64,000 nucleotides of DNA from Synaphobranchus kaupii (Eukaryota > Chordata > Actinopteri > Anguilliformes > Synaphobranchidae), in the NCBI GenBank assembly GCA_029718625.1, contig CM056379.1:60291626-60355625 (forward strand), written 5' to 3'. The translations under genes were made by a program, and so were the position numbers. A model generated the notes under the pieces. The model did not search any database. It was not told the origin of the DNA and was given only the letters and a program-made list of their open reading frames with translations. Below are positions 28,101-37,797 of this stretch, in pieces (the stretch's first letter is position 1; the number at the start of each line of letters is the position of its first letter).

Positions 28101-31100
28101 CTCAACTCCTCCCTTCTGTGTTGTCCTTGTGGGTTTCTTTTTTTTGGTTGCATTTAAATCTTTAATCACATGGTCCGATTAAAACTCACACAGGAGCTGC
28201 ATTACATTAATTAACATTTTAACAGAATACTTGGGTGACTTGTAAGCTTGAATACTCAGGTCTTGTTAGGATATAATAATAAAACTGAGATTGGCAGCTT
28301 TTGTTCTCAAAGGCAGGGTTCCTGCTGGCTGTTCTTGGTTCCGTACCTTCAATTAGCATCACATTAGACCTTTTTTTAAAGCTGATTTGAAGCGGTACTT
28401 GGTGATTACAGCACTCTAATGAGGAGCTAAACTCGAAGCCCCAGCAGACCTTGAGGAATTGATTTTCCTTTACCTGACAATATATTTCCAGGTTTGAAAG
28501 ACGAAAACAATTTCAGTTTAAAGTTATAAGGCATAGGTATGCATAAGTAAGAAGGCAAACCGATTATAATAATGTTTCTCATCTTTCTATGTTCTGTCTC
28601 TCAGGTTTCTGGAGCATAACAGTGTACGGGCGCAAACACTGCTACCGGCTGTACGCCAAACATTTCAACGAAGCTGTGCACTGGGCCTGTGCCATCCAGA
28701 AGGTCATTGACAGCAAGGCCCCAGTAGAGACACCCACCCAGCTGCTGATTCGAGACATTGAGGTAAGCCCGTCCATGTGCGATCTGCCCCCCCCCCCCGA
28801 CAAACCACATTGCCCCACCTCAAGAGGCCCTGCTTAAGTTGCTTTTTTGCACACAGAACCCATCCCCCTTAGCCACATTGTCCGCACAGGCTTTATGCAC
28901 AGTTTTAAGGAAACAGGCTTACACTGCTGTGCTTTGGCAAGCTTTGCTTCCCCCTGAACGGATGGTTTAGAAAAACCTCATGTAAATCTACAAATCTGTT
29001 GAGAAGCGCCCCAAAAATAACCGTGCAGAGAAGTCAACTTTGCAACCTGGTCTATTTTAAGTGCAGGTTTTGGGCACAGAGCGGAAGCTTGGCTGAAGAA
29101 GACGCATGGGATGAATGCTTGGACTGGTCTGGGTTCAACGTGTGCCTCAGGAAATCACATCATTGTAGAGGGGTTTTAGCTTGATGGCATTTGACCAGCC
29201 ACTCTATTTTTAAAATACCATTCATCACACTGGAACAAAACAAATCCAGCCCACTGGGCCAATGTGACACTTTTCTGGGTGGACCAATCACCGAAAATGC
29301 TCTTCTCGCTTGCAGAAGCTACATCAGTGTAGCTTCGGTTCGACAGCCTGTACTGTAGTTCGGGTTGCTAATGCAGTGGAATCGCACAAAGGGAACTTCT
29401 CAGAAATATGTTTTCTCGCTTTTACTCAGGCATTGTGCAAAGACTGTAAGATACTTCAGCTGGGGGGTCCACATATCAACACCCCAGCATATCCATGACG
29501 GGCCTGATCTGGGTATATAGGTCCCCAGACCTCCATAAGCTTAACAGAGAAAAAGCACCCTTCCTCCAAAATGTTCAAATATATACATGGGAAAAGTGTG
29601 GCCTAGTATCACGTTGTGCTCTGTAGTGTCATAAAAACAGCTAGAGTCCCATACAGGAAATTGCTTTACTGCATCAGAGAAATAATGTAATTTGCAAGGG
29701 ACTGGTTAAAGAATGAGTTGTATTTTTCCTCCTTTGTCATTATTGACAAATCCCCCTTTCCTAATAGGAACACACACAGATTACAGCTCCCCTGCTGATA
29801 GCTTGATCAGAGAAAGGCACCAGTATGTGCATGGAAAGTTGCACTGACAGGAAGCGGTACGGGAAAGAAGTCCTTTTTGAGGAGATTGTGGATTGATTTG
29901 TTGTTACAGGCTAGTTAATAATGAATGAATCCCACATTTTGCCCTTGCATCAGTCCCAGTATTGACTGCTTATCTCCAAAACCCTACTGTGCAGTTCCTG
30001 TTTGCCAAAGTCCCTGAGGAGAGTGGAGAGAGATAACCTTGCATTGGTGTGCGTGCGTGCGTGCGGAAAGAGACCTAACATGCTTCTTAAAACACGTGCA
30101 AATAGACAAAAGAAAATTTCCCCAGTCTACGTTAGGATAACACATGTTCTCAGGATAAACATGTTCCTCCATTTGGCACAAAGCATCCTGTCAGTTGCTG
30201 CCAAATCTTAGCGGTTTGTACAAATGACAAAACGGGTCGTGGGCATTAACGTTTCACAAATCTCCACAGAATGTGCAAACGCAACCCTTCAAAGGTAGAC
30301 AAGCACCCCAATAGAGAAACCCTGCTTTAAACATGGCTCTGGGCAGCCAGGACATTATTAATGGACTACAGGTGCTTGGAGTTGGGCCTGGTGTGGAATT
30401 TGTGAATCAGCGCAGCATCTGTGTAAGTCCTGCGGATGTACGCGGAGCCTTTGTATTGCCGGTTACACTTGTCTCTCTGGCTGAGGGGAGGGATGTAGAG
30501 GCAGACTTGAGTGGTGGGACATGTTCTTTGCAATTATGTGTGGAACCCTGTCACTGAGCACATTCTGGCAATAGCACGTAGCTGTCAGTCTGGCTTCCAT
30601 CCCCTGCCCCTCCCAGCTCACTCTTACAAAGGAAATGAGGCATACGCATCATTCAGCACAGACTGCTTCCTTCCAATGGGTGGGGTGACACACTGTGTTC
30701 ATGCTCAGCTGTATGCCTGCAAGTCTCCTCTCTGAAATATCCTGGTTGTCTTCTCCATTGTGGACATGCCAGCCCTTCTCCCTGCCCCATCAAACATTCG
30801 CCTCTTTCACCTCTGCAGCCAATCGGAAGGCTCCTTCAGTCACTCCATAAGCTAGCTTACATGTTTGTAAGTTGCATTCTTATATATACCCTGCTTTATC
30901 TAGGAGAACTGCTTGTGTTTAATGTGTTAGTGATCAGCTCAGTTAATCCATGGGCTACTGTTTGACCTGAAGAACAGGAGAATATGATGGTTTTGGCTTC
31001 AAACACATGAACCTTTAACAAATCTCTCCGGTAAAACTAGAAAAGCATGGTAGCCACAATAGGACTTGTTCCAAAATGGATCATTGGCTCCTTACAGTCC

Positions 31101-34100
31101 ACTGCAGTGGGTGTGGCACTATTCCAGGTCCAACAGGAATATTACCATTGTCTCAGTGTATTTTTCTCATCTCTCTCTCTCTCCAGGAGAACAAGTTTAA
31201 CCTGGAGGTGGTGGAGCAGATCTACCAGCACAACCCCATCCTAAAGTACACTCAAAACCCCCTGTATGCTCCGCTCTTGCCTTTCCCCTATGGCAGCCTG
31301 GACCATACCTGTGAGCAACCCCGCCATACACATACCACTCACAATGAGCAAGAAATTAATAGTAATGAACAAGAAAGTGAATCAGTATATCACCAATATG
31401 AAAATACTGCTGCTCTAGAGAGGAGAGGCTTACAAACCATGTTGATTCATGAGAGGGCTAATACCTTATAAGCATCCATGCATGTTATTAAACTGGTATA
31501 CTTTCAGAGTATAGAGCACTTATTGGCCCTGTACTACCTTCCTCTATCCCCCTTCAGACCACAACGGGAAGGGCTACGCCACCCTACGGGACGAGGCTGT
31601 GAAGGTATTCAATTCACTGCAGCAGCTGGAGACGGCGCGGGAACCTGTACCGCTGATCCAGGGAGTTCTGCAGACGTGCCTGGACTTGCCCCGGCTGCGG
31701 GACGAGGTCTACTGCCAGCTGGTGAAGCAGACCAGCGGTACACCCACCCCTGACATGCCCGCACACCTGCGGTACTGGCAGCTGCTCACCTGTATGAGCT
31801 GCACCTTCCTGCCTGGGGCGCCCGTGCTCAAGTACCTGCGCTTCCACCTCAAAAGGTGAGCCCGCAAAAGACGCCAACACTGGCACGCCAACACTGGCAC
31901 TTACCTACATGGCACAAGCGGTTGTGGAGAGCAGCTTGTTCTGCACAACTCTTGCACAACAAGGCTTGTGCGGAACACCTTGGGGCCATTCAGAGTTCAC
32001 TGGTCTTAAGGGTTGTGGTATTTATCTTTGGCTGTGGAACTAAAATATGCATCCTGATATGTTTTGTAAGGTATATTGGGACAGAAGGAAGATGATGAAC
32101 ATGAAAGGTTGTTCATAGGAGCAGACTTCAGATGAGCGGTGGGGGGGGGGGGGGGGGTCAGCGGGGCACCCACTTGAAGAGCACACACTGTGAAAAGAAA
32201 CACATGAGCAGCTTTCTGCAGTGAAGGAAAAACTAGGGCCTCCCACTCTAGAAACTGAACAATTCAGTGTGATCAAGTAATCGCCTGCTCATGGAGGATC
32301 TTTCTGCCCAGCTGTGTCAAGCTGGTTGCTGGAAACGCACTTCTTAACCTTTTTTGCGGCATGCCAGGAAGCAAAAAAGACGTCCAGGAATTGGGTGTGG
32401 GGCTACGTGGGATATTGGGGAGGGGGCTTGTGGGCTTGGTGGGTGGGTGCATGGATGGTGAAAGTACACAGCTGTGCTTCAGTGGATTTTTCCAAATTTT
32501 TTGGCAGTAGCGCAGTCACCCTTTGCCCATAACTAAAGCAAACGGCGACGAGCGATGCCTGGTTTATTTTCGGCCACGTTGAGTGGTGCCGTCAGGTCAC
32601 TTCCTGTTTTGCACTGGGCATCCAGGGAATTGAGGAGAAATACCTTCAGTGTGGATCATGCCGCCGAAACAATGCTGACCCGCTGAGTGGAATTTCCTCC
32701 TCCACACTGCCAGAGAGGATGACTTAGAGGAAACTCCATTGCGCCCAAGTTCACAAGTGGAACTGGGTTTTCCTGCCGGCCCTTGTTGAAAATCAACTTT
32801 CTATGGCTTTTAATGTCTTTTTTGGGGCGTACAGGAAGGGAAGGCTTTTTATAGCTTTTGAAAATGTTACTGACAACAAAGCATTTATCGTATGATTTAT
32901 GATTCATGGTGAAAACCATCTGTATAGTTTTTGCCAGAACCAAAACATAATGTCCAATGTGTAGGATATCTGAAATTTTATAAGTTCAGCAGCATTACTC
33001 ACATTGCTATATAGGTGCAATTGCGATTAATGGTGTCTTGCTGATGTAAATTTAGTTTTATCAGTGTCCCAGTTTAACCCTTTTACCTTGTATTTGCTAC
33101 ACGCTTCGACATCGCTTGACTTAGGTCTTGTTGATTTCAGTAGGCTCCACCGAGTTACATTAGTTACATCAGTTACATTAGCTGCTGTCTGCCTCTCTCA
33201 GAGTCCAGAGCCTGCATCCAGATACGGAGATGGACAACTATGCGTCCTTCATCTCTGAAGCCCTGGAGAAGACACGGTGCCGGGAGTGCGTGCCTTCCTG
33301 GGAGGAGATTCAGGTTTTGATGAGCCGGCAGGAGATGATGTGCATGATACACTACCCCGGGCCGGGGTCCTGCCAGCTTCCCATCAGCTCCCACACCACC
33401 GCCGATGAGGTGAGGTCCAGTCCTTGTGATCAGCATGACCACTTACATTCGAGGACCTCCTAAGCCTGCAGTGGACCACTTGCAGCGGCTTAGCTGTGGG
33501 AGTTTTTCCCACTTCTCTCTTACATTTAAGCTAAACTTTGTGGAAATACGATGGAAGCCCTTTCACAGCTGCGTTCGTTCTTGTTGGCACACCTGTCCAT
33601 CTGGACTTGGTGGTCTGTCTAGGCATTCACATGTAATGACCTGGACTGATGTTCAGCTCTCTCTCTCTGTCCGTTTCAGTTGGTGAAGAAAATGTCAGAG
33701 CGGCTGGGGTTGCAGCACAGCCACAACACCTTTGCTCTTTTTGAGCAGAGCGCACACCGGGAGCGACCAATAGGCGGCAGCACCATCATCGCTGACATCC
33801 TGACCAGGTTTGAAAAGTAAATACCACTTGAAGCTCAGATGACCCGTACTGAAGGCACTGAGTTCATATGGCTCTCTTACACTGCTTTCTCAACAAGTAT
33901 TACACAACCAGTAAATACATTTTATAAATTTATTTTAAAACCTTCCCTCTGTGGATTGTATTTCGTGTACAAATGCAGACATTTACAGCAGAGCATATAT
34001 TCTAAAATTAGATTAATCACCATGTACTTCTGACCCAGTTCCTTTTAGCACAGCATGTTTCTGTGGTACACACAACACACCAAACACGAGGGTGAACCCG

Positions 34101-36118
34101 TTGCTGAACCTTCCTCCACAGTGAGATAATAATCTTGGCAGGGATGAAGTGATTAGTGTTTTTCTACGAGGCGTGTGCCACTGGACCCAAAACTACAATC
34201 GCAGGTAAATACACAGACACAGTCACACTCAGTGAATGCTGAATGCAACACACGGGCATATATGAGCCAACACAGCAGAGGCCACTGTGTGCGTGTTCAG
34301 TGGGCACAAGGTAGGGCCAGGGTACATATCAGAGTTCCACCTCGTAAGTCAACACTGATCATTCCTGAACATGGTCCCGCTCACCCTTCCTGTTTATTTT
34401 GTAGCCTTTCCACCAAGGAGCCTGTGTCTGACACTCAGTGGAGACTCTGCTTCAAGTTGTACTGCTTCCTGGACACAGACAGTATTCCTACCAACAGCAT
34501 AGAGTACACCTTCCTCTTTGAGCAGGTAAAACCTAAAACAGTCTCCAAGCTTATTTTATCTTTTTTTAAGCAAGGGAATAGCATATAATATTTAAGGCGA
34601 ACCTTGTTATGCTCTCATGGCTGGAGTATTTAGTAAGTTCTCATCTCCACCGTTTTGTGAATTGTACAGGAAGAATAGAACAAGGTGTGGTGGTAATTGG
34701 ATGCAGATTGACTGACGGGGTCCTTTTCTTGCAGTGCCATCAGATGATGGTGAGAGGCCAGCTCCCTGCCTCAGAAGAGGACCTGCAGGCCATGGCCGCC
34801 CTGCGGCTGCAGTCTCTAATTGGAGACTTCAGCACTCATTCTCCTTGCCCACCCTTGGAAGAGGTTTTCCCTGGCCACGTGGTAGAGGCACGGGTTCTGC
34901 TCACCCTCAAGACCCCCCAACCCCCTTCCACAGCCCCAGCCCCCCAGGCACCACCCTCCAGCTGCCCGCAGCGCTTCCCCAATGGCCTCCTCACAGGGGC
35001 GCTGTGGAGCCACACGGCTGCCCACAAGCAGAAGGCAGAGCAGGACCTACGTCTGCGAGGCCGGCTGAAGGAGGAGGGTGTGGTGGTGATGGGGGCCATT
35101 GTGGAGCACTGGAAGAGCCTGGCAGGGTCCAGCCAACAGGAGAGCATGGCTGCCTACCTCACCATTGCTCGGCAATGGCCCGGTTTTGGCTGCACGCTGT
35201 ATGAGGTAGACTTCTACATTGTAAGTGTGCCTCACATTTTTGAACCGCTAAGCAGAGACAAGTTATTGTTTGTGGAGTGAAGGTGGCTAACCTTTGTGAT
35301 CCCTTTTTTTTTTTTTTTTCTTAATTCCCAGAGCTCCACAGGCAGTTTCTCACAGAAGTTGTGGCTGGGAGTGGCAGCAAAGTCAGTGTCACTCTACAGG
35401 CAGGGGGACGCAGAAGCTTTGGAGTCCTTCCCCTATGGACAGATCTGTTCCTATGGAGTGTCCGACAGCAACACCTTCAAGATCACTGCTGGGGACCGGG
35501 ATCTGCTCTTCGAGACCAGTAAGGTACAGTCGGAAAGCGGGCGTGTGGATGTGCAAGTTGAAATGCCCATTAGAGGCCCTATAAGAAAGTCGATTAAGTC
35601 CTGCAAAGAAATTGTTTTAGGGTTCTGTACAAAACCCATTCATGAGCATTTTTCATCACATGCTAATAATTCTTTTTGTGAAAATGTCAGCAGGCACTTT
35701 AAAATCGCATTGCCCATGCTGTCTGCGTTGGCATAGCCACCAGTGTCTGCTATAGATTTTCTGATCAGACATTCCACCACACAGAAAAAAAGAAACGGGA
35801 AGTATTAGCACTAAATTAGGAAGTTCATCTGAACATTGCTATGGACTTTTGTTATACTACTTTGCACAGAACTGTGATACAACTGTGTGAGCTTGTGTAG
35901 GGTTGCAATCATGTGCTTCTGGTTGGCTCTGGAGTGGCAGATATAACTTTCATCTCTCCAACTTGTCCTCTCTTTTGCAGCTGACAGAAATTATACAGCT
36001 GATGAATGCCTACTTCAGTGCAGCGTGCCGACAGCAGGTGAATGGCGGAGGGACCGAGACCGAGGGAGGCTTCCATCTCACCCCCAGCGCCCTGGTGGTG
36101 CCCTCGCACCCAGTCTGA
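3140..36118 (+). CDS. plekhh3: Pleckstrin homology, MyTH4 and FERM domain protein H3 (plekhh3), 5'-incomplete, 12 exons
   Basis: Coding exons: 3140-3195, 18119-18207, 24894-25076, 28605-28762, 31187-31310, 31558-31855, 33202-33409, 33680-33816, 34405-34525, 34735-35220, 35332-35523, 35981-36118 (TGA 36116-36118). All borders are AG/GT and all phases join, giving 729 in-window residues. Domains in order: short acidic-basic leader, one PH domain (about residues 45-150), MyTH4 (about 163-330), FERM with F1, F2 and F3 lobes (about 350-700). The leader motif GPLEVTL, the single PH domain (PLEKHH1 and H2 have two) and the gamma-tubulin neighbour identify PLEKHH3. Family knowledge: MyTH4-FERM modules bind microtubules or membrane-protein tails, and PH domains bind phosphoinositides or proteins. 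PLEKHH3 itself is poorly characterised, so its precise role is not inferred. Human PLEKHH3 is about 793 aa, so roughly 55-60 N-terminal residues are missing. Confidence 0.95.
3552..3667. repeat. Imperfect inverted repeat (hairpin)
   Basis: Left arm 3552-3600 pairs with right arm 3614-3667. A 19-base block (3562-3580, ACATTATTACTCTGATATC) is perfectly repeated in inverted orientation, and the GCCAG and GTAC blocks also pair. Probably a small fold-back element. Confidence 0.7.
5260..5917 (+). mobile_element. Element A: truncated palindromic Tc1-type element
   Basis: Begins at a TA with terminal CAGTGCATCCGGAAAG, runs through the whole left arm and the centre of the palindromic core, and stops inside the right arm near 5917. 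It is near-identical to the first 660 bases of the intact element at 47472-48637, so the two are recent relatives. Non-autonomous, no transposase. Confidence 0.85.
6511..6632. repeat. Perfect 52-bp-stem hairpin
   Basis: Bases 6511-6562 are the exact reverse complement of 6581-6632, with an 18-base loop (6563-6580). Beyond the stem, GGGTTT (6505-6510) and AAAACCC still match apart from one extra A. No flanking duplication was recognised. Could be a miniature fold-back element or the source of a long hairpin RNA. Confidence 0.9.
7138..7176. repeat. (TA)n microsatellite
   Basis: About 39 bases of alternating TA immediately before Tc1 relic F, which also inserted at a TA. Confidence 0.9.
7183..8133 (+). 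mobile_element. Element F: internally deleted Tc1-like transposon
   Basis: Terminal CAGTGCCCTCCACAATTA at 7183 is mirrored by the right end at 8133, and both sit next to TA. Subterminal repeats of about 110 bases (with the CACCTTTTGGTGAATTAG motif) are inverted copies of each other. A transposase C-terminal fragment remains at 7621-7827. The 951 bp length, against about 1.6 kb for a full Tc1-like element, indicates internal deletion. Confidence 0.88.
7621..7827 (+). pseudogene. Tc1-like transposase C-terminal fragment
   Basis: The frame from 7621 reads [17 protein letters not shown], then [11 protein letters not shown] and [12 protein letters not shown]. These are the second catalytic Asp and the Glu regions of a DD34E Tc1 transposase. 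The usual QQDNDPKH is shortened to QQDNPKH, and the DNA-binding N-terminus and first Asp are absent, so it cannot be active. Confidence 0.88.
8477..8505. repeat. Poly-G tract in element C
   Basis: A long G run (interrupted by one T) stands where other copies of the core have only about six G. The mirrored right arm has a matching C run near 11467-11480. The tracts expanded in both arms of this copy. Confidence 0.8.
8666..9480 (-). mobile_element. Partial GGGCCC-ended element (copy 3, inverted)
   Basis: Starts GGGCCCTATCTTACACCC and reads as the reverse complement of the right half of the copies at 57535-58656 and 59036-61502, including the CCTATGGGTTCCCAACC region. The other terminus was not found, so the copy is truncated. 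The right boundary is approximate. Confidence 0.7.
9870..11039. mobile_element. Element B: complete palindromic Tc1-type element
   Basis: A 1170-bp element flanked by TA, with terminal CAGTTGAGGACAAAAG mirrored at 11039. Subterminal CACCGTTTGGTGAATTAG resembles that of element F. The interior is the shared core as an almost perfect palindrome, with its centre near 10455 around the CCTATTGAACTCTATGG loop. The whole element is nested in element C and has no coding capacity. Confidence 0.9.
13200..13739 (+). other. 179-codon open frame in intron, no evidence of coding
   Basis: Longest open frame outside the genes and repeats. It has no recognisable domain, no flanking splice sites consistent with plekhh3, and an overlapping open frame on the other strand. 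Recorded so the reader knows it was examined. Most likely chance. Confidence 0.3.
17080..17344. mobile_element. TTAA-flanked MITE, 265 bp
   Basis: TTAA (17076-17079 and 17345-17348) flanks a sequence starting AGGGGCTATATGTAG and ending with the near reverse complement (CTTACATATAGCTCCT). TTAA duplication fits Kolobok or piggyBac superfamilies. No coding capacity. Confidence 0.8.
18119..18207 (+). CDS. plekhh3: plekhh3 exon b (start of PH domain)
   Basis: Acceptor CCTTCTAG ends at 18118 and donor GTAGGG starts at 18208. Encodes [15 protein letters not shown] and then an acidic stretch ending ELVVKG, where the first PH beta strand begins. The C at 18119 completes a serine codon from exon a, and the last G opens a glycine codon finished in the next exon. 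Confidence 0.92.
21233..21350. repeat. (CA)n microsatellite
   Basis: About 118 bases of CA with a few CG and TA interruptions. Its minus-strand translations are poly-(Cys-Val) and not genes. Confidence 0.97.
22136..22166. repeat. (TA)n microsatellite
   Basis: About 31 bases of alternating TA within the intron. Confidence 0.9.
24894..25076 (+). CDS. plekhh3: plekhh3 exon c (PH domain, first half)
   Basis: Encodes [21 protein letters not shown] and continues through DSLDYYTS and [12 protein letters not shown] to KETG. The pattern GWLY, then basic loop, then RHWFVL, then a strand with LDYY is the classic beta1-beta3 core of a PH domain, and the Lys/Arg between beta1 and beta2 are where phosphoinositides bind in PH domains that use them. 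The donor GTGAGG is followed 22 bases later by a repeat. Confidence 0.95.
25077..28604 (+). other. plekhh3 intron with interspersed repeat
   Basis: Begins with the donor of exon c and ends TCTCTCAG. A fish interspersed repeat fills about 25099-25300. The rest holds nothing recognisable. Open frames near 26557-26856 and 27732-27971 lack domains and splice sites. Confidence 0.75.
25099..25300 (+). repeat. Teleost interspersed repeat (TTCAATTCAATT type)
   Basis: TTCAATTCAATTCAG followed by TTTTATTTGTAT, CTGTCACAAAGACTGCC and TTGGGAGGAACC are diagnostic of a repeat widespread in fish genomes. Its formal family was not identified. Right boundary approximate. Confidence 0.7.
28605..28762 (+). CDS. 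plekhh3: plekhh3 exon d (PH domain, second half)
   Basis: Encodes [17 protein letters not shown], then the C-terminal PH helix [17 protein letters not shown] with the invariant Trp, then the linker [14 protein letters not shown]. Ends in phase 0 before GTAAGC. Confidence 0.95.
28763..31186 (+). other. plekhh3 intron, no further feature seen
   Basis: A C-rich run lies just inside the donor (28785-28798) and a CTCTCTCTCTCCAG tract precedes the acceptor. A small GTGCGTGC tract sits near 30048-30064. No mobile element with clear ends. Confidence 0.7.
31187..31310 (+). CDS. plekhh3: plekhh3 exon e (start of MyTH4)
   Basis: Encodes [19 protein letters not shown] and then the linker [13 protein letters not shown]. 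The last base is the first of a tyrosine codon completed in the next exon. Donor GTGAGC. Confidence 0.93.
31558..31855 (+). CDS. plekhh3: plekhh3 exon f (MyTH4 core)
   Basis: Carries the MyTH4 hallmark [15 protein letters not shown] and, after a short proline-containing loop, [15 protein letters not shown] and [10 protein letters not shown]. These are the conserved helices of MyTH4 domains in myosins and PLEKHH proteins. The last two bases begin an Arg codon. Donor GTGAGC. Confidence 0.96.
31856..33201 (+). other. plekhh3 intron
   Basis: Contains a 14-15 base direct repeat just after the donor (about 31872-31900), a G tract at 32142-32157 and a triplicated TTACAT unit just before the acceptor (33153-33180). 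No exon or mobile element recognised. Confidence 0.7.
33202..33409 (+). CDS. plekhh3: plekhh3 exon g (MyTH4 end, FERM F1 start)
   Basis: Encodes [33 protein letters not shown] and then the first FERM strand [17 protein letters not shown], ending SSHTTADE. The last MyTH4 helix passes directly into the ubiquitin-like F1 lobe, as in other MyTH4-FERM proteins. Confidence 0.95.
33680..33816 (+). CDS. plekhh3: plekhh3 exon h (FERM F1)
   Basis: Encodes [21 protein letters not shown] and IADILTRFE, the helix and strands of the F1 lobe. The final two bases (AA) join C of the next exon to give Asn. Donor GTAAAT, so the TAA visible in the genomic frame is intronic. Confidence 0.94.
33817..34404 (+). 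other. plekhh3 intron (588 bp)
   Basis: GTAAAT donor and TTTTGTAG acceptor. No recognisable element. Confidence 0.8.
34405..34525 (+). CDS. plekhh3: plekhh3 exon i (end of F1 lobe)
   Basis: Encodes [17 protein letters not shown] and YTFLFEQ. The FLFEQ end leading into F2 is typical of this family. Acceptor TTTTGTAG, donor GTAAAA. Confidence 0.94.
34735..35220 (+). CDS. plekhh3: plekhh3 exon j (FERM F2 lobe)
   Basis: At 486 bases this is the longest exon. Encodes [29 protein letters not shown], then a Pro/Ser/Ala-rich insertion (about 34908-34984), then [17 protein letters not shown] and [11 protein letters not shown]. The helical F2 lobe is therefore split by a disordered, proline-rich loop. 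Donor GTAAGT at 35221. Confidence 0.95.
35332..35523 (+). CDS. plekhh3: plekhh3 exon k (FERM F3 lobe)
   Basis: Encodes [33 protein letters not shown] and [16 protein letters not shown], the PTB/PH-like F3 beta sandwich. Preceded by a 19-base poly-T and TTAATTCCCAG acceptor. Donor GTACAG. Confidence 0.95.
35981..36118 (+). CDS. plekhh3: plekhh3 last coding exon
   Basis: Encodes [19 protein letters not shown], the closing F3 helix, then a Gly/Thr/Glu-rich tail ending VVPSHPV and TGA at 36116-36118. Acceptor TCTTTTGCAG. Confidence 0.95.
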   Translation: MTEIIQLMNAYFSAACRQQVNGGGTETEGGFHLTPSALVVPSHPV

Positions 36119-36951
36119 GGTGACCGCTCCACGACCCACAATGCTGAGACTGTTTGAGCACTGAGCTTTGTCTGCATGGAGGAGGAAACAAGCATTAGGG
36201 TGTTGATATTTTCATCCAAAATAATACAGTTCACCAAGCTGTCCAATCTCAACAGTGGGGGGAGGGAAAGAAGTGGAAAGCAAGCCAGTCCAGAAATAGT
36301 TGTGAAGTACAGCAGACGTGCGTGCAGCGCATTTCACAGCCCAACTCTGCTCATGTGAGACCTTCTCGTGCTGCACAGCACAAGATCCCATACAAATGGA
36401 GAGTGGAAGAGGAAAAACATAACTGACAAACACAACTTCTTGGCCTTGGACTCTAGCAGAGTTTCCATTTCTGTGACATTGGTACAACAAATTCCAGTGA
36501 ATTTGGGAGGCACGTGACTTTTCCCTCTGGAACGCCTATGGTGCGAACTGACACTGGGTGGAAGGCATAAAAACTATTATTTTCCTTCAGTGTGGGTGAT
36601 GTGTAACAGAAAACAGTGAAGTAGTGGAGCCGGGCATGACGGCATGGAATTAATGTTTCTATACAGAAGGTCCAACTCCAAAATGAGTTTCTCCTTTATC
36701 TGCTTTTAAAGCTGAAATTCCCTTCGTGGAGCTGCTTGTTCAAGGTCTGCTCAAGCTGAAGGAAAACGCATCGACAGTCTGTTTTTCATTCTCCAGCACC
36801 AGATGTATTCTTTCCAGTACATGGCAATGACTGTAACAGAGCGACAGCATTAAGCAGTAATCCCACCTCTCCCCAGCCTAAGAAAGCATATTAGTTCTAC
36901 CATCTCCTGTCTGCCCCCCCCCCCCCCCACTTAAAATGACTGTGCATCTTA

Positions 36952-36957
36952 AATAAA
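36952..36957 (+). promoter_or_regulatory. Candidate proximal poly(A) signal, plekhh3
   Basis: AATAAA 834 bases after the stop codon, followed by TTTTGCAAGAGGTGATTGG. Confidence 0.5.
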
Positions 36958-37754
36958 CTTTTGCAAGAGGTGATTGGAATGACTGATGTTTGGAAAGGTG
37001 GGACTGACTGACCTTCACCTACCTGTGCCATGGAGGCTCAATGCTCTTATCAGAACAAGCACACACTTGACAGTTTAATTGGATTCTGTTTTGTACCCAC
37101 ACAAATGTCATAATCACTACTTGTGATTTGTACAAAATTTGAACACGCACCTCTGCCCACAATTACCGTCTTACATCTGCTGAACTTTCAAAATGCAGCT
37201 GTAGCTGTTTTTTTTGTTTTTTTGTTATTACAATTATTTATGAATCTGGTGTTGTGTGAATTATTTTTTTTACTTTTTATTATTTAATTTTTCCCTTTTT
37301 GTACATCTTTATAAGGGCCTATATTGTATACAAAAAATATTCTTACTGTTTTGAGTATAATCCTGTCTTTAAGGATACTCATAACTTTTGTTTTAGAAGT
37401 TCATAGTGCCCTCTGTTGGCAGTGCTTTCCTGCATTCCAAATGCAACTACCGTAACTACCACACAGTGATATGGTGAACACTGCTGTTGCTTCTACTCTT
37501 ATATTTATCTGGTTTGAATGACCCAAAACTTACCAGGTCATATGTTATTGCCAGGACCAAAGAAAAGTGGATCTCTCTCAGTGACACTGAAAAAGTTTTC
37601 CTTCAAGCTTGTCTTGAATTTTTCTGAACTGCATTGTCATCTTCCACTGCTTAGCTGATTGTCCGCTATTGCCCATGAATATTGGTAATGTGATTCTTGA
37701 GGAGGGTGGGCTATATTTAATAATTTTATAATTTGTTTTGTGTCCCCCCTCTGT

Positions 37755-37760
37755 AATAAA
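37755..37760 (+). promoter_or_regulatory. Candidate distal poly(A) signal, plekhh3
   Basis: AATAAA about 1.6 kb after the stop, followed by a GT-rich GTTGTGATCGTCATTTGTT, which suits a downstream element. It lies just before the TTAA-flanked element. Confidence 0.5.
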
Positions 37761-37797
37761 AATAGCAAAAGTTGTGATCGTCATTTGTTATGTTTAA

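Larger units (their letters stand above)
36119..37780 (+). other. plekhh3: plekhh3 3' UTR (inferred)
   Basis: Non-coding sequence after the stop, with a C run (36916-36929), a T-rich stretch with TTGTACATCTTTATAAGG (about 37200-37350), and two AATAAA signals. The true 3' end is not established. The next mobile element begins at 37798. Confidence 0.6.

Noticed and set aside
34734..35204. 156-codon frame overlapping the FERM F2 exon
   Set aside because: Out-of-frame shadow of the GC-rich plekhh3 exon.
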